DNA of 64,000 nucleotides, from NCBI RefSeq assembly GCF_028294535.1, contig NZ_JAQBIE010000002.1, positions 186,001 to 250,000 of the forward strand, read 5' to 3'. The translations under genes were made by a program, and so were the position numbers. Below are positions 16,689 to 25,839 of this stretch, one piece after another (positions within the stretch are counted from its first letter, which is position 1; each line of letters opens with the position of its first letter). Below the pieces are notes generated by a model. It saw nothing but the letters and a program-made list of their open reading frames with translations, was not told where the DNA came from and did no database searches. The DNA is from Paracoccus onchidii. Its GTDB lineage: Bacteria > Pseudomonadota > Alphaproteobacteria > Rhodobacterales > Rhodobacteraceae.

Positions 16689-17636
16689 ATGTTCAATCTG
16701 ACGCGCCGCACATTGTTGGCAGCCGCCGCGACCGTTCCACTGATGGCATCTTCGGCATGGGCCGATGGCCTGATTTCGATCATCGTGAACGATCCGGCGA
16801 ACCCCTATTGGTTCACCGAAGGCGAGATCGCCAAGCAAACCGCGGAAGAGCTGGGATATTCGGCCAATGTCGCGGCCCACAAGGGTGACACGAATGCCGA
16901 AAGCACATTGGTGGACACCGCCATCACGAATAAATCGGTCGCGATCATCCTTGACCCGGCCAATGCCGATGGCTCAGTTGGCGCGGTCAAGAAAGCCGTC
17001 GATGCAGGCATTCCCGTCTTTCTGGTGAATGCCGAAATCAACCAAGAGGGATTGGCAAAATCGCAGCTGGTTTCCAACAATGCGCAAGGCGCGGCGATGG
17101 GTGCGCAGCAATGGGTTGAATCGGTCGGGGACAGCGGCGACTATGTCGAACTGTTCGGCAACCCCTCTGACAACAATGCCGCGACCCGTTCGAACGGATA
17201 TGAAACCGTGCTGACGCAATATCCCGACCTGAACAAGGTGGGCCAAGAGGTCGCGAACTGGGACCGCACGCAGGGCTATCAAAAGATGCAGTCGCTGCTG
17301 CAGGCCAATCCCGACATCACCGGTGTCATTTCGGGCAATGACGAAATGGCCCTAGGCGCCATTGCCGCCCTGAAAGAAGCCGGAAAGCTGGATCAGGTCA
17401 AGGTCGGCGGTTTCGACGGGTCCCCTGATGCGGTCGATGCCGTCAAGTCGGGCGAGATGCAATACACTGTCCTTCAGCCGGTTGCCGTCTTCTCTGAGGC
17501 CGCGGTTCGCCAGGCCGACAATTTCATCAAGACCGGTGAAACCGGCGCTGATTCAGAAAAGCAATTGTTCGACTGCCTGCTGATCACCGAAGACAATGTT
17601 GACCAATACAGCGCAGCCTTCGTGCTGGATCAGTAA
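16689..17636 (+). CDS. Periplasmic polyol/sugar-binding protein (RbsB/EryG type)
   Basis: A 315-residue receptor of the ribose-binding-protein family (Peripla_BP_4). A twin-arginine-like RRTLLAAAATVPLMA start and a hydrophobic core lead to cleavage after ASSAWA at about residue 23. The mature part shows the type I fold, including IIVNDPANPYWFTEGEIAKQ, GDTNAESTLVD and VISGNDEMALGAIAALKEAG. The ATG at 16689 is preceded by GGGAGAG. Located after the matching ATPase and permease, it completes the importer. The family binds pentoses and polyols; erythritol or a similar polyol is inferred from the ery neighbours. Confidence 0.92.
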   Translation: MFNLTRRTLLAAAATVPLMASSAWADGLISIIVNDPANPYWFTEGEIAKQTAEELGYSANVAAHKGDTNAESTLVDTAITNKSVAIILDPANADGSVGAVKKAVDAGIPVFLVNAEINQEGLAKSQLVSNNAQGAAMGAQQWVESVGDSGDYVELFGNPSDNNAATRSNGYETVLTQYPDLNKVGQEVANWDRTQGYQKMQSLLQANPDITGVISGNDEMALGAIAALKEAGKLDQVKVGGFDGSPDAVDAVKSGEMQYTVLQPVAVFSEAAVRQADNFIKTGETGADSEKQLFDCLLITEDNVDQYSAAFVLDQ

Positions 17637-17648
17637 CACCGCAAAAGC

Positions 17649-17680
17649 GGGCGCGGCCTTGGGGTCGCGCCCATTCGTTT
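17649..17680 (+). terminator. Possible weak terminator after the binding-protein gene
   Basis: A nine-pair stem (GGGCGCGGC with GTCGCGCCC, one G-T pair) and a six-base loop are followed by ATTCGTTT. The T-tract is poor, so it may only reduce readthrough into the downstream kinase-dehydrogenase pair. Confidence 0.45.
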
Positions 17681-17796
17681 GAATTGACATCACATGCGTC
17701 ACGCGATGATCGCCATCGACCCACTCCGGTCGGATGGATGGAACATCATTGCCTGACTGCAAATCATACGACCATCGGACGCAAGGACCAGGCACC

Positions 17797-19317
17797 ATGC
17801 CCCTGCTACTCGGCATCGATAATGGCCTGACCGTAACCAAAGCGGTCATCTTTGACGAAAAGGGCAATGTCCTGTCACTTGCCCGCCGCAGGGTGCCCCA
17901 ATCAATGCCGCACCCCCGTCATGTCGAACGCGACATGCGAGAGTTATGGAAACAAACGGCTGCCGCAATCGCCGAGGCCATCTCGACCTGCCCGGTTGCC
18001 GCAACCGAAATCGTAGCGGTCGCGGCAACCGCTCATGGTGATGGTCTGTATCTGCTTGATGCCGCTCATTGTCCGCTGGGTCCGGGAATATTGTCACTGG
18101 ACAGCCGCGCCGCCGACGTCGCAGATCAATGGGAACAGGATGGAACAGCACGCATCGCCCTGGAAAAGACCGGGCAGACGCCCCATGCCTCGGCCCCTTC
18201 GGCGTTGCTGGCTTGGATCCGCAAGAACGAACCTCAGCGATTTGAACAGATTGCCCATGTGCTGGCCTGCAAAGACTGGTTACGTTTTTGCCTGACCGGA
18301 AAGATTGCCACGGACCTGACCGAGGCCAGCACCTCTTTTACCAATGTCGCGACACAGCATTACGATGACGAAATCCTGCCGATCTTCGACCTGGAGGAAT
18401 TGGCCGGCACTTTGCCGCCGGTCCTTGCCCCTGCATCGATTGCCGGACATGTCACCGCCGATGCTGCGGCCGCAACCGGATTGCCAGAAGGGACGCCCGT
18501 CGCTGCCGGTCTGCATGATGTGACCGCCTCATCGCTTGGCTCCGGAGGCTATGGAACGGATCGTGTTGCCATCGTCGCCGGCACCTATTCGATCAATGAA
18601 ACCGTCTCACTAAGGCCGCGCACGGACAAACGCTGGTTCTGCCGCAATGGCTTGACCCGTGGAGAATGGAACAACATGTCCATCTCGCCCGCATCCGCAG
18701 CGAATTACGATTGGTTTCTGGATACTTATTGCCAACATGAAAAGCGGGCGGCCGAAGATGCAGGGCGATCTTTGCATGTAGATATTATTCCAGAAATCCA
18801 AAAAGCTATGGAAAGTCCATCAACCGCAATCTTTCATCCCTTCCTGTTTGGCTCGCCGATGGGACCACATGCAAGCGGCGCGCTCTTCGGGTTGCGTGGC
18901 TGGCAGGATCGGGGACAGACCCTGCGTGCCGTGATCGAGGGCATCGCCTTCAATCACCGCATTCACGTCGACGCCCTGCGCGACGGCTTTGCCCCGCAGA
19001 AAGCAGTTCTTACCGGAGGAATATCCCGTAGCAGTCTGTTTTCGCAGCTATTTGCCGACGCGCTTGGAATCCCCATCGAGGTAAGCGCGACGGATGAAGC
19101 CGCAGCATGGGGGGCTGCCCTCTGTGCAGGCGAAGCCGTTGGCCTGTTTGCACGATGCACGGATGATCCACGAAATTTGGCTGACCTGACCACCACCTAC
19201 ACCCCGGACCCGCATCAAAGCGAGGCGCTGGCCCAACGCTATCGCGTCTTTATGGAACTGGCTGAAGCCCTGCAGCCCATCTGGCCCCGCATCGATGCCC
19301 TGGAAGGAACCGCATGA
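17797..19317 (+). CDS. FGGY-family carbohydrate kinase (second polyol/ketose kinase)
   Basis: A 506-residue FGGY kinase. The N-terminal phosphate motif is LLGIDNGLTVTKAVIFD, resembling L-xylulose/3-keto-L-gulonate kinases (LyxK type). The C-terminal ATPase motif is VLTGGISRSSLFSQLFADAL, followed by DEAAAWGAALCAGEA. AAGGA lies before the ATG at 17797. It overlaps the following GlpD-like gene by four bases. The kinase plus FAD dehydrogenase pair repeats the eryA-eryB logic on the other side of the importer, so a second polyol (for example a pentitol) is a reasonable guess. The exact substrate is unknown. A patch near 18770-18840 is A/T-rich compared with the surroundings. Confidence 0.87.
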   Translation: MPLLLGIDNGLTVTKAVIFDEKGNVLSLARRRVPQSMPHPRHVERDMRELWKQTAAAIAEAISTCPVAATEIVAVAATAHGDGLYLLDAAHCPLGPGILSLDSRAADVADQWEQDGTARIALEKTGQTPHASAPSALLAWIRKNEPQRFEQIAHVLACKDWLRFCLTGKIATDLTEASTSFTNVATQHYDDEILPIFDLEELAGTLPPVLAPASIAGHVTADAAAATGLPEGTPVAAGLHDVTASSLGSGGYGTDRVAIVAGTYSINETVSLRPRTDKRWFCRNGLTRGEWNNMSISPASAANYDWFLDTYCQHEKRAAEDAGRSLHVDIIPEIQKAMESPSTAIFHPFLFGSPMGPHASGALFGLRGWQDRGQTLRAVIEGIAFNHRIHVDALRDGFAPQKAVLTGGISRSSLFSQLFADALGIPIEVSATDEAAAWGAALCAGEAVGLFARCTDDPRNLADLTTTYTPDPHQSEALAQRYRVFMELAEALQPIWPRIDALEGTA

Positions 19318-20975
19318 TGAGCGAAATCCGCGATCTCGACGTGCTGATCATCGGCGCGGGCATCAACGGCGCGGGTCTGTTCCGGGATCTGTGCGAACAG
19401 GGTCTGAACTGCGTCATCACGGACAAGGGGGACTTCGGCGGCGGCACGTCATCCGCCCCATCCAGGCTAATACATGGCGGAATTAAATACTTGGAAACCG
19501 CAGAGTTAGGACTTGTTTCTCAGTCTACGCTTGAACGCAATTTGCTACTGAAGAATGCGCCTCATCTGGTCAAGCCTCTACCCACCGTCATCCCGATATT
19601 CTCTTGGCTCAAAGGCATTCCAGCTGCGCTGCGAACGTTGATCGGCTCGACGACGGCACCGCGCAGCCGCGGCGCCGTGCTGATGAAAATCGGGATGATG
19701 ATGTATGATTTTTACGGAAGACGTCATCGGGTGATGCCCCGGCACCAAATCTGGTCCAAGGCCCGCGCCCTGAAGGAAATTCCGCCCCTGACATCTCGGA
19801 TCGTTGCTGCGGGTCAGTATTACGACGCCACGGTCACCCAGCCCGAGCGACTGGTCTGGGAACTGGTCGCTGATGGTCTGCGTGCGAACACCGATGCGAC
19901 GGCCCTGAACTATACGCATATCGCCGCGACAGATGGCGAAATCATTCACCTTGCTACACCCGAAGGTAAAATCGCGCTACGACCACGCGTCGTGGTGAAT
20001 GCGGCCGGGCCATGGATTGATCGGGTCAACGCACAACTTGGCGCATCTTCACATCTGATCGGCGGAACCAAAGGATCCCACATTCTGTTGGACCACCCGG
20101 AGCTGATCCGTGCCCTCAAAGGCCGGATGATCTATTTCGAAGCCGATGATGGGCGTATCTGTCTGGTTTTCGACTATCTCGGCCGCGCGCTGGTTGGCTC
20201 GACGGACATTCGCGCCGATGACCCCGACAAGGTGAGATGCGAAGATCACGAAGTCACCTATTTCATGTCAGCGCTGCGCAGCTTGTTGCCGGGCCTGAGC
20301 TTTGACGACAGTCAGATCGTCTATGCCTATTCCGGCATCCGCCCCCTGCCTGCCAGCGACGGAACTGCCCCCGGCCTGATAAGTCGCGACCATTCCGCCC
20401 CGGTCGCCCCGCGTGACGCAGACCGGCAATGGCCGATCATATCGCTGGTTGGCGGCAAATGGACCACGTTTCGCGGATTTTCCGAAGAAGTTGCGGATAT
20501 GGTTCTGGATCTGATTGAATCCAAACGATTGATCAGCACCCAGAACCTGCCGATCGGAGGCGGCCGCGACCTGCCCGCGCAAGACCAGCGCGAAAACTGG
20601 ATTGCCCGGCTTTCCCAAGCGACCGGAGCGCACCCGAAGCGAATAGATCAACTGCTGTCACGATATGGCAGTACGGCTGCCCAAATTGCCGCGGCCGAGG
20701 GGGAAACCCCCGTCATGCTGGAAGACGCAATCGATTTCAGTCACGCTGAGCTGGCCTGGATCACCGGGCATGAACAGGTCCGGGATCTGCAAGACCTTGT
20801 GATGCGGCGCACCCCATTGGCCGTTACAGGAAGTCTATCGATTAGAGATATTAACAATATTTCAATTATTTGCGCAAATATTCTAAAATGGGATGACCGT
20901 CAGAGGCAAGATCAATTGGACCGGACTATCGAACATCTTGATAGCCGCCACAGGACAGGGATTGCGAGACGGTGA
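19314..20975 (+). CDS. GlpD-family FAD-dependent polyol-phosphate dehydrogenase (second paralogue)
   Basis: A 553-residue glycerol-3-phosphate-dehydrogenase-like flavoenzyme. It has IIGAGINGAGLFRDL at about residues 11-25, GTSSAPSRLIHGGIKYLE, VVNAAGPWIDRVN and LVGGKWTTFRGFSEE. It is coupled to the kinase by an ATGATGA junction, with a second ATG at 19317. It probably oxidises the phosphorylated polyol made by that kinase and feeds the quinone pool. Compared with EryB at 9935-11467 it is longer and clearly a distinct paralogue. Segments at 19480-19560 and 20830-20900 are noticeably A/T-rich, which hints at separate ancestry. Confidence 0.87.
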   Translation: MMSEIRDLDVLIIGAGINGAGLFRDLCEQGLNCVITDKGDFGGGTSSAPSRLIHGGIKYLETAELGLVSQSTLERNLLLKNAPHLVKPLPTVIPIFSWLKGIPAALRTLIGSTTAPRSRGAVLMKIGMMMYDFYGRRHRVMPRHQIWSKARALKEIPPLTSRIVAAGQYYDATVTQPERLVWELVADGLRANTDATALNYTHIAATDGEIIHLATPEGKIALRPRVVVNAAGPWIDRVNAQLGASSHLIGGTKGSHILLDHPELIRALKGRMIYFEADDGRICLVFDYLGRALVGSTDIRADDPDKVRCEDHEVTYFMSALRSLLPGLSFDDSQIVYAYSGIRPLPASDGTAPGLISRDHSAPVAPRDADRQWPIISLVGGKWTTFRGFSEEVADMVLDLIESKRLISTQNLPIGGGRDLPAQDQRENWIARLSQATGAHPKRIDQLLSRYGSTAAQIAAAEGETPVMLEDAIDFSHAELAWITGHEQVRDLQDLVMRRTPLAVTGSLSIRDINNISIICANILKWDDRQRQDQLDRTIEHLDSRHRTGIARR

Positions 20976-20993
20976 AGTAACACACTGCCGCCA

Positions 20994-22022
20994 TTAATTC
21001 ACCTCGGAACGGCGCGGCGCTCCTTCACTATTGCGCGCTTGTGCGGGGGTCATACCTGTCCATTCATGAAATGCACGATAAAATGAGTTCGGGTCCTGAT
21101 ACGCCAGCAAAAAGCTGGTTTCCTCGGTGCTCAGCTTCCGGTCCCGCAGATAGATCAACGAAAGTTCCGCGCGCGTTTCATCCAGCACATGGCGAAAGGT
21201 CGTGCCTTCGTCCTTCAACCTGCGCTGCAGGCTGCGCTTGCTGATTCCAAGTCGGGACGCGACCTGCTCGGCCGAAATCTGCCCTGTTGGCAGCAATTCG
21301 GTCAACACTCGTCGCACGCGCGGGACGAAGGCCGCGTCTGCTTGCGCGTTGCGTAGCCGCGATGTCAGTTCGGTCGCCACCAGTTGATAGAGATCCGCAT
21401 CGGCCGAAATCAATGGCCGCCGCGCATCCTCCATCGCAAAGGTCAGCACCGCGTGCGCCCCCTGCGTGATCGGCGCCGCGACAAAGCTCTGATAGGCTGG
21501 CGTCACAAAAGTTGCCCCCGGCAGCGTAACCCCAAGCGGTTGCACGGGATGCGCGGTAAAGGCACGGGCGAAATCCAGAAAAAAGGCAATCTCGCTTGCG
21601 GCCATGATTTCGGGAATAGGCTGCGACACCACACTTTCAAATCGAACCGAGAAACTGTTGGCGGTTTCGATAAAGTCCAGGCGGATCGGCGCAATCAACG
21701 CCTTGAATACCTGCAAGCGGTTCAATCCGGTATAGATATCGGGACTGGATGAACATGCCAGAAGCGCAGGTTGGAACGGTCCTTTTGACGCCCCTTGCCC
21801 CAAGGCCAGCGGAAGTTCGGGATGATCGCTTTCCTCGGCCAACGCAGACCACAGCCTGAAATAACCCGCGGCATCGACCCCCCGTGCGTGTCCGTTCGCT
21901 TCGAGGTCCAGATACGCCGCATCCAGCCCGCAACGCGCCAGAACACGCGCCGGCGAAATACCCAGAATGCTGCAACTGTGCCTGATCCCTGCCGCGATCT
22001 TGTATAGTCTGTTCTCGACCAT
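20994..22022 (-). CDS. AraC-family transcriptional regulator (OruR/ArgR-like, Arabinose_bd domain)
   Basis: A 342-residue regulator. The N-terminal two thirds form the effector domain seen in OruR-type AraC proteins. The C-terminal double helix-turn-helix contains VASRLGISKRSLQRRLKDEG and the second-motif core SFLLAYQDPNSFYRAFHEWTG. I chose the ATG at 22022, which has AAGGGA nine bases upstream, over the ATG at 22037, which has none. It is divergent from the molybdenum hydroxylase operon and is its likely activator. Its 3' end is only 18 bases from the converging dehydrogenase gene, with no clear terminator between. Confidence 0.9.
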   Translation of the reverse strand: MVENRLYKIAAGIRHSCSILGISPARVLARCGLDAAYLDLEANGHARGVDAAGYFRLWSALAEESDHPELPLALGQGASKGPFQPALLACSSSPDIYTGLNRLQVFKALIAPIRLDFIETANSFSVRFESVVSQPIPEIMAASEIAFFLDFARAFTAHPVQPLGVTLPGATFVTPAYQSFVAAPITQGAHAVLTFAMEDARRPLISADADLYQLVATELTSRLRNAQADAAFVPRVRRVLTELLPTGQISAEQVASRLGISKRSLQRRLKDEGTTFRHVLDETRAELSLIYLRDRKLSTEETSFLLAYQDPNSFYRAFHEWTGMTPAQARNSEGAPRRSEVN

Positions 22023-22243
22023 TGCTGTCCCTTCCATGGTCTCGGCAGGCTGTGACCCCTGTCACCGATCGTTAGTGATTTGACGTGTTCCGCAAGTTCC
22101 GCCCGATATAGTTTCGGGCTAATATGGTTTCCAGTCAGCGAAACGGACAAGCGCGCTGGTCTGGTTCGGCTTGCAGCATGTGCATGTCATTTGCGGACCC
22201 TAACCAACCCTGCGCGCCGTCCCAGCCAGCTTCAGGAGGTCCG
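22023..22243. promoter_or_regulatory. Divergent promoter region of the AraC regulator and hydroxylase operon
   Basis: This 221-base gap separates the leftward AraC-type gene from the rightward iron-sulfur subunit gene and must hold both promoters. It ends in a perfect AGGAGGT ribosome site for the hydroxylase. I see no convincing direct or inverted repeat that could be named as the AraC site. Confidence 0.5.
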
Positions 22244-22708
22244 ATGGACTATACAGTCAAGATCAACGGCGCAACGCGGCAGGTTGCGGCAGAACCCGGA
22301 ACGCCCCTTTTGTGGGTCATCCGCGACGAATTGCGCCTGACCGGCACCAAATTCGGGTGCGGCGTTGCATCTTGCGGCGCCTGCACGGTTCATCTGGACG
22401 GGGAACCGGTGCGATCCTGCCAAACCTATATCGAGGACATCGAAGACGCCGAGATCACCACCATCGAAGCTGCAGCAGATGACCCTGTCGGCGCAGCCGT
22501 CCAGCAAGCCTGGGGTGAGCTGGATGTGGTGCAATGCGGATACTGCCAATCCGGGCAGATCATGTCGGCCATTGGGCTGCTGCGCGAGACTCCGAAACCC
22601 GACAGCACCCAGATCAACGATTACATGTCGGGAAATGTCTGTCGCTGCGCCACCTATCAACGTATCCGGGCCGCTGTTCAGCGCGCTTCGGAAATTCTGG
22701 AGGGCTGA
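22244..22708 (+). CDS. [2Fe-2S] small subunit of molybdenum hydroxylase (isoquinoline 1-oxidoreductase alpha type)
   Basis: A 154-residue protein with two iron-sulfur modules. The N-terminal plant-ferredoxin-like cluster is GCGVASCGACTVHLDG plus the distal VRSC. The C-terminal helical cluster is QCGYCQSGQ and NVCRCATYQRI. This is the IorA/CoxS family, which transfers electrons from the molybdenum site to an external acceptor. AGGAGGT sits directly before the ATG. The catalytic subunit gene begins four bases downstream. The natural substrate of such two-subunit enzymes is an aldehyde or N-heterocycle; the sequence does not decide. Confidence 0.93.
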   Translation: MDYTVKINGATRQVAAEPGTPLLWVIRDELRLTGTKFGCGVASCGACTVHLDGEPVRSCQTYIEDIEDAEITTIEAAADDPVGAAVQQAWGELDVVQCGYCQSGQIMSAIGLLRETPKPDSTQINDYMSGNVCRCATYQRIRAAVQRASEILEG

Positions 22709-22712
22709 AGAT

Positions 22713-24887
22713 ATGACAACCCTGTCCCGTCGCGGATTCCTGCAGACAGCCGTTGCCTCCGGCGCCGTCCTGACCCTGGGATTCACACCCAGAGGGGCGC
22801 TGGCGCAAGCTGCGCAAACACAGCAATTGACGCCATTTCTGAAGGTCGCAGGTGACGGCACGGTCACCGCGATTGTCAAGCATCTCGAAGGTGGCCAGGG
22901 CGCGGCAACCGGCCTGAGCACGCTTATCGCCGAAGAACTGAACATGCAGCTGACCGATATTCGGTTCGAGATGGCTCCGGCAAATGCGGCTGTTTACAAC
23001 AACCTGCTATTCGGTCCCGTTCAGGCAACCGGCGGTTCGACCGCAATGGCCAACTCTTTCATGCAGTATCGCACCGCCGGTGCCGCTGCTCGCGAAATGC
23101 TGATCGCAGCCGCCGCACAGCAATGGTCGGTGGCCCCGGAAAGCCTTGCGCTGAAAGAGGGCATCATCTCGGGGGATGGAAAATCCGTCTCGATCGGAGA
23201 GCTGGTCGGTGACGCCGCCAAGATGGATGTGCCTGCCGAGCCGACGCTGAAGGATCCATCCGAATGGACCCAGATCGGCAACCCCCAGCGGGCGCGCCGC
23301 GACAGCAGCGACAAGATCAATGGTCAGGCCATGTTCAGCATGGATGTCCATCTGGATGGCATGTTGGTCGTCGCGATCAAGCGCACCCCGCGGATGGGGG
23401 GCGTCGTGATCTCTTTTGATGATAGCGCCGCGAAAGACATCAACGGTTTCGACCATGCCGCCACCCTGCCAAACGGCGCGGGCGTCGCGGTCTATGCCAG
23501 AAACACATGGGCGGCGTTTCAGGCACGTGATGCATTGAGCGTCGAATGGGATTTCAGCAAGGCCGAAGCCCGCGGATCAGACGAAATTCTTGCCGACCTG
23601 CGTATGCAGCTGGATGGCGAACCGGACTATAATGTCAACAATGCCGATCAGGCCGCCGTTGCTGCCACGATTGATGGCGCCGCCACGACATTGTCCCAGG
23701 AATTTTACTTTCCGCTTCTGGCTCATTCCCCCATGGAACCGATCAACGCGACGATCGAACCACTGGAAAACGGCGGAGTGCGGTATCATGATGGTGCGCA
23801 GGGTCCCACCGCAAACCAGATGGTCGCGGCGCAGATACTTGAGATTTCACCTGAACAAGTCGAGGTCAAGTCACTGTATGCCGGGGGGTTTTTTGGTCGC
23901 CGGCTGAATGGTGGATCCGATTACCTTGTCGAATTGACCATGGCCTATGCATTGACCGACCGCACCCGCCCGGTCAAGCTGGTCTGGTCGCGCGAAGACG
24001 ACGTAACAGGTGGCTGGTATCGCCCGATGGCGCTGCACCGGGTGCGTGTCGGGCTGGATGATGCGGGCAAGATCATCGGATGGGAACATCATGTTGCCAC
24101 GCCGTCGATCTTCAAGGGTTCTCCGTTCGAAGAGGCGATGGTTCGTGACGGTGTCGACAGTTCCAGCATCGAAGGTATCGCGGACGGGCCCTATACCATC
24201 CCCGGTATGGCGCTGATGCTGTCGGATGCCAAAAAGGCAACCACGGTGAACTGGTGGCGGTCGGTCGGGCACAGCCATACAGCATATGTGATGGAGGTCA
24301 TGATGGACCTTGCCGCCGAGGCCAGCGGCATCGATCCGGTCGAATTTCGACTGAACCATCTTGACCAGAACAGCGATGATGGATCGCGCGCCGCGCAGGT
24401 TCTGAAACTCGCCGCGGAAAAGGCCGGATGGGCGCAGCAAGGGGACGGTCGCAGCCTTGGCGTTGCGGTTCATAAATCCTTCAACACCTATATCGCCGAG
24501 GTCTGTGAAATCTCGACACCCGACGACACGATCAGGATCGACAAGGTGACGGCTGCCGTCGATTGCGGAATCGCGGTCAACCCGGATGTCATCAAAGCGC
24601 AGGTCGAAGGGGCGATCGGCTGGGGGATGGGCCACGCGATGCGCGGCGAAATCACGCTGGACAAGGGCGAAATCGTTCAGTCGAACTTTCCCGATTATGA
24701 ACCTTTGCGGATCGCGGATATCGGGGCGATTGACGTTCATATCGTTCCCTCGGCCCTGCCCCCTTCGGGGATCGGAGAGCCGGGAACCCCGCCTGCCGCT
24801 CCGGCGTTGGCAAATGCCATCGCACGCGCGACGGGTCAGCGCATCACTGAATTGCCAATGATCTCATCGACGGATTTCTATCTGTGA
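22713..24887 (+). CDS. Molybdopterin-binding catalytic subunit (isoquinoline 1-oxidoreductase beta type)
   Basis: A 724-residue xanthine dehydrogenase-family large subunit of the IorB type. It has a twin-arginine signal (SRRGFLQTAVASGAV, residues 5-19), so the folded enzyme with its small subunit is probably exported to the periplasm. The C-terminal motif GIGEPGTPPAAPALANAIA contains the conserved catalytic glutamate. LYAGGFFGRRLNGGSDY and VNWWRSVGHSHTAY are cofactor-region segments typical of the family. GGAGG precedes the ATG. Following XdhC and MocA-like genes support a molybdopterin cytosine dinucleotide cofactor. Aldehydes or N-heteroaromatic compounds are likely substrates. Confidence 0.92.
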   Translation: MTTLSRRGFLQTAVASGAVLTLGFTPRGALAQAAQTQQLTPFLKVAGDGTVTAIVKHLEGGQGAATGLSTLIAEELNMQLTDIRFEMAPANAAVYNNLLFGPVQATGGSTAMANSFMQYRTAGAAAREMLIAAAAQQWSVAPESLALKEGIISGDGKSVSIGELVGDAAKMDVPAEPTLKDPSEWTQIGNPQRARRDSSDKINGQAMFSMDVHLDGMLVVAIKRTPRMGGVVISFDDSAAKDINGFDHAATLPNGAGVAVYARNTWAAFQARDALSVEWDFSKAEARGSDEILADLRMQLDGEPDYNVNNADQAAVAATIDGAATTLSQEFYFPLLAHSPMEPINATIEPLENGGVRYHDGAQGPTANQMVAAQILEISPEQVEVKSLYAGGFFGRRLNGGSDYLVELTMAYALTDRTRPVKLVWSREDDVTGGWYRPMALHRVRVGLDDAGKIIGWEHHVATPSIFKGSPFEEAMVRDGVDSSSIEGIADGPYTIPGMALMLSDAKKATTVNWWRSVGHSHTAYVMEVMMDLAAEASGIDPVEFRLNHLDQNSDDGSRAAQVLKLAAEKAGWAQQGDGRSLGVAVHKSFNTYIAEVCEISTPDDTIRIDKVTAAVDCGIAVNPDVIKAQVEGAIGWGMGHAMRGEITLDKGEIVQSNFPDYEPLRIADIGAIDVHIVPSALPPSGIGEPGTPPAAPALANAIARATGQRITELPMISSTDFYL

Positions 24888-25005
24888 CCGCCTGTCGTCC
24901 TTGTTGAAATCGGGCCTTTCCGGGCTTCTTGCCTGCGGGAAGGTCCACCGCACCACGTCACCTCTGGCCGTAAGGTCAGTCAAGCCACCGGAAACCGGTC
25001 AGATC

Positions 25006-25839
25006 ATGCCCCTTGCTGCACGCGCCACCATCGGCACAAGCCCGTCCTTGCCTCAGATCCCCGCCGCAGAGGCGTGGCCCGTTCTGGCCGAACTGGCCAA
25101 GGCCGGAGGCGTGTTGGCAATGCTGACAGGTATCGAGGGGCGTTTTTATCGGCCAATCGGCGCGATGATGGCAATCCTGCCGGACGGACGCCAGGTTGGT
25201 CAGTTGTCGGGCGGTTGCGTCGAAGGCGATATTGCGCTGCACGCGACCCAGCTTGTCAAAACCGGACAGGGCAAGACATTGCGCTATGGCGCGGGTTCGC
25301 CCTATTTCGACATTCGGCTGCCCTGTGGATCCGGAATCGAGGTTTCCTTGCTGCGGGTCACGCCCGCGCAAATCGAACCGGCGCTTTGCAATCTGGCGCA
25401 GCGACACCCGACGACGCTTTCACTTGGCACCTTGCCTCCGGTGCAGCTTCAACCGGAAATCCGGATCTTGGTATTTGGCGAAGGCGAAGAAACCCGCTGC
25501 TTTCAAACGCTGGCGCAATCTGCAGGATATGATGTCGTTCTGGCGGCAAAGCCGGATCCTGCAACCATTGACAGCTTTACCGCAATCGCCCTGTTCTTTC
25601 ACGACCACAGCCGCGAAATCGCAATTCTGGAACAAGCCGTGAAATCACCCGCATTCTGGATTGGCGCGCAGGGAAGTCGATTGTCGCAGCAGCGGCGTCT
25701 GGACAGCCTGCGGTCACGTGACATCCCGGAACCAGCGCTAATGCGGATTCACGGCCCCATCGGGTTGATTTCTCAGGCGCGGGATCCGCGCGTCCTGGCG
25801 ATCTCGGTTCTGGCGGAAATCGCGGCGGCGCAGCCATGA
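25006..25839 (+). CDS. XdhC-family molybdenum cofactor insertion protein
   Basis: A 277-residue XdhC/CoxF-family maturation factor. The N-terminal half has the hallmark GRQVGQLSGGCVEGDIALHA. The C-terminal half is a Rossmann-like domain ending with AISVLAEIAAAQP. Such proteins bind and sulfurate the molybdenum cofactor and deliver it to the hydroxylase. The start is uncertain. The ATG at 25006 has only a weak ribosome site, and in-frame TTG codons near 24901 are possible. It overlaps the following MocA-like gene by four bases, which supports joint function. Confidence 0.87.
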   Translation: MPLAARATIGTSPSLPQIPAAEAWPVLAELAKAGGVLAMLTGIEGRFYRPIGAMMAILPDGRQVGQLSGGCVEGDIALHATQLVKTGQGKTLRYGAGSPYFDIRLPCGSGIEVSLLRVTPAQIEPALCNLAQRHPTTLSLGTLPPVQLQPEIRILVFGEGEETRCFQTLAQSAGYDVVLAAKPDPATIDSFTAIALFFHDHSREIAILEQAVKSPAFWIGAQGSRLSQQRRLDSLRSRDIPEPALMRIHGPIGLISQARDPRVLAISVLAEIAAAQP

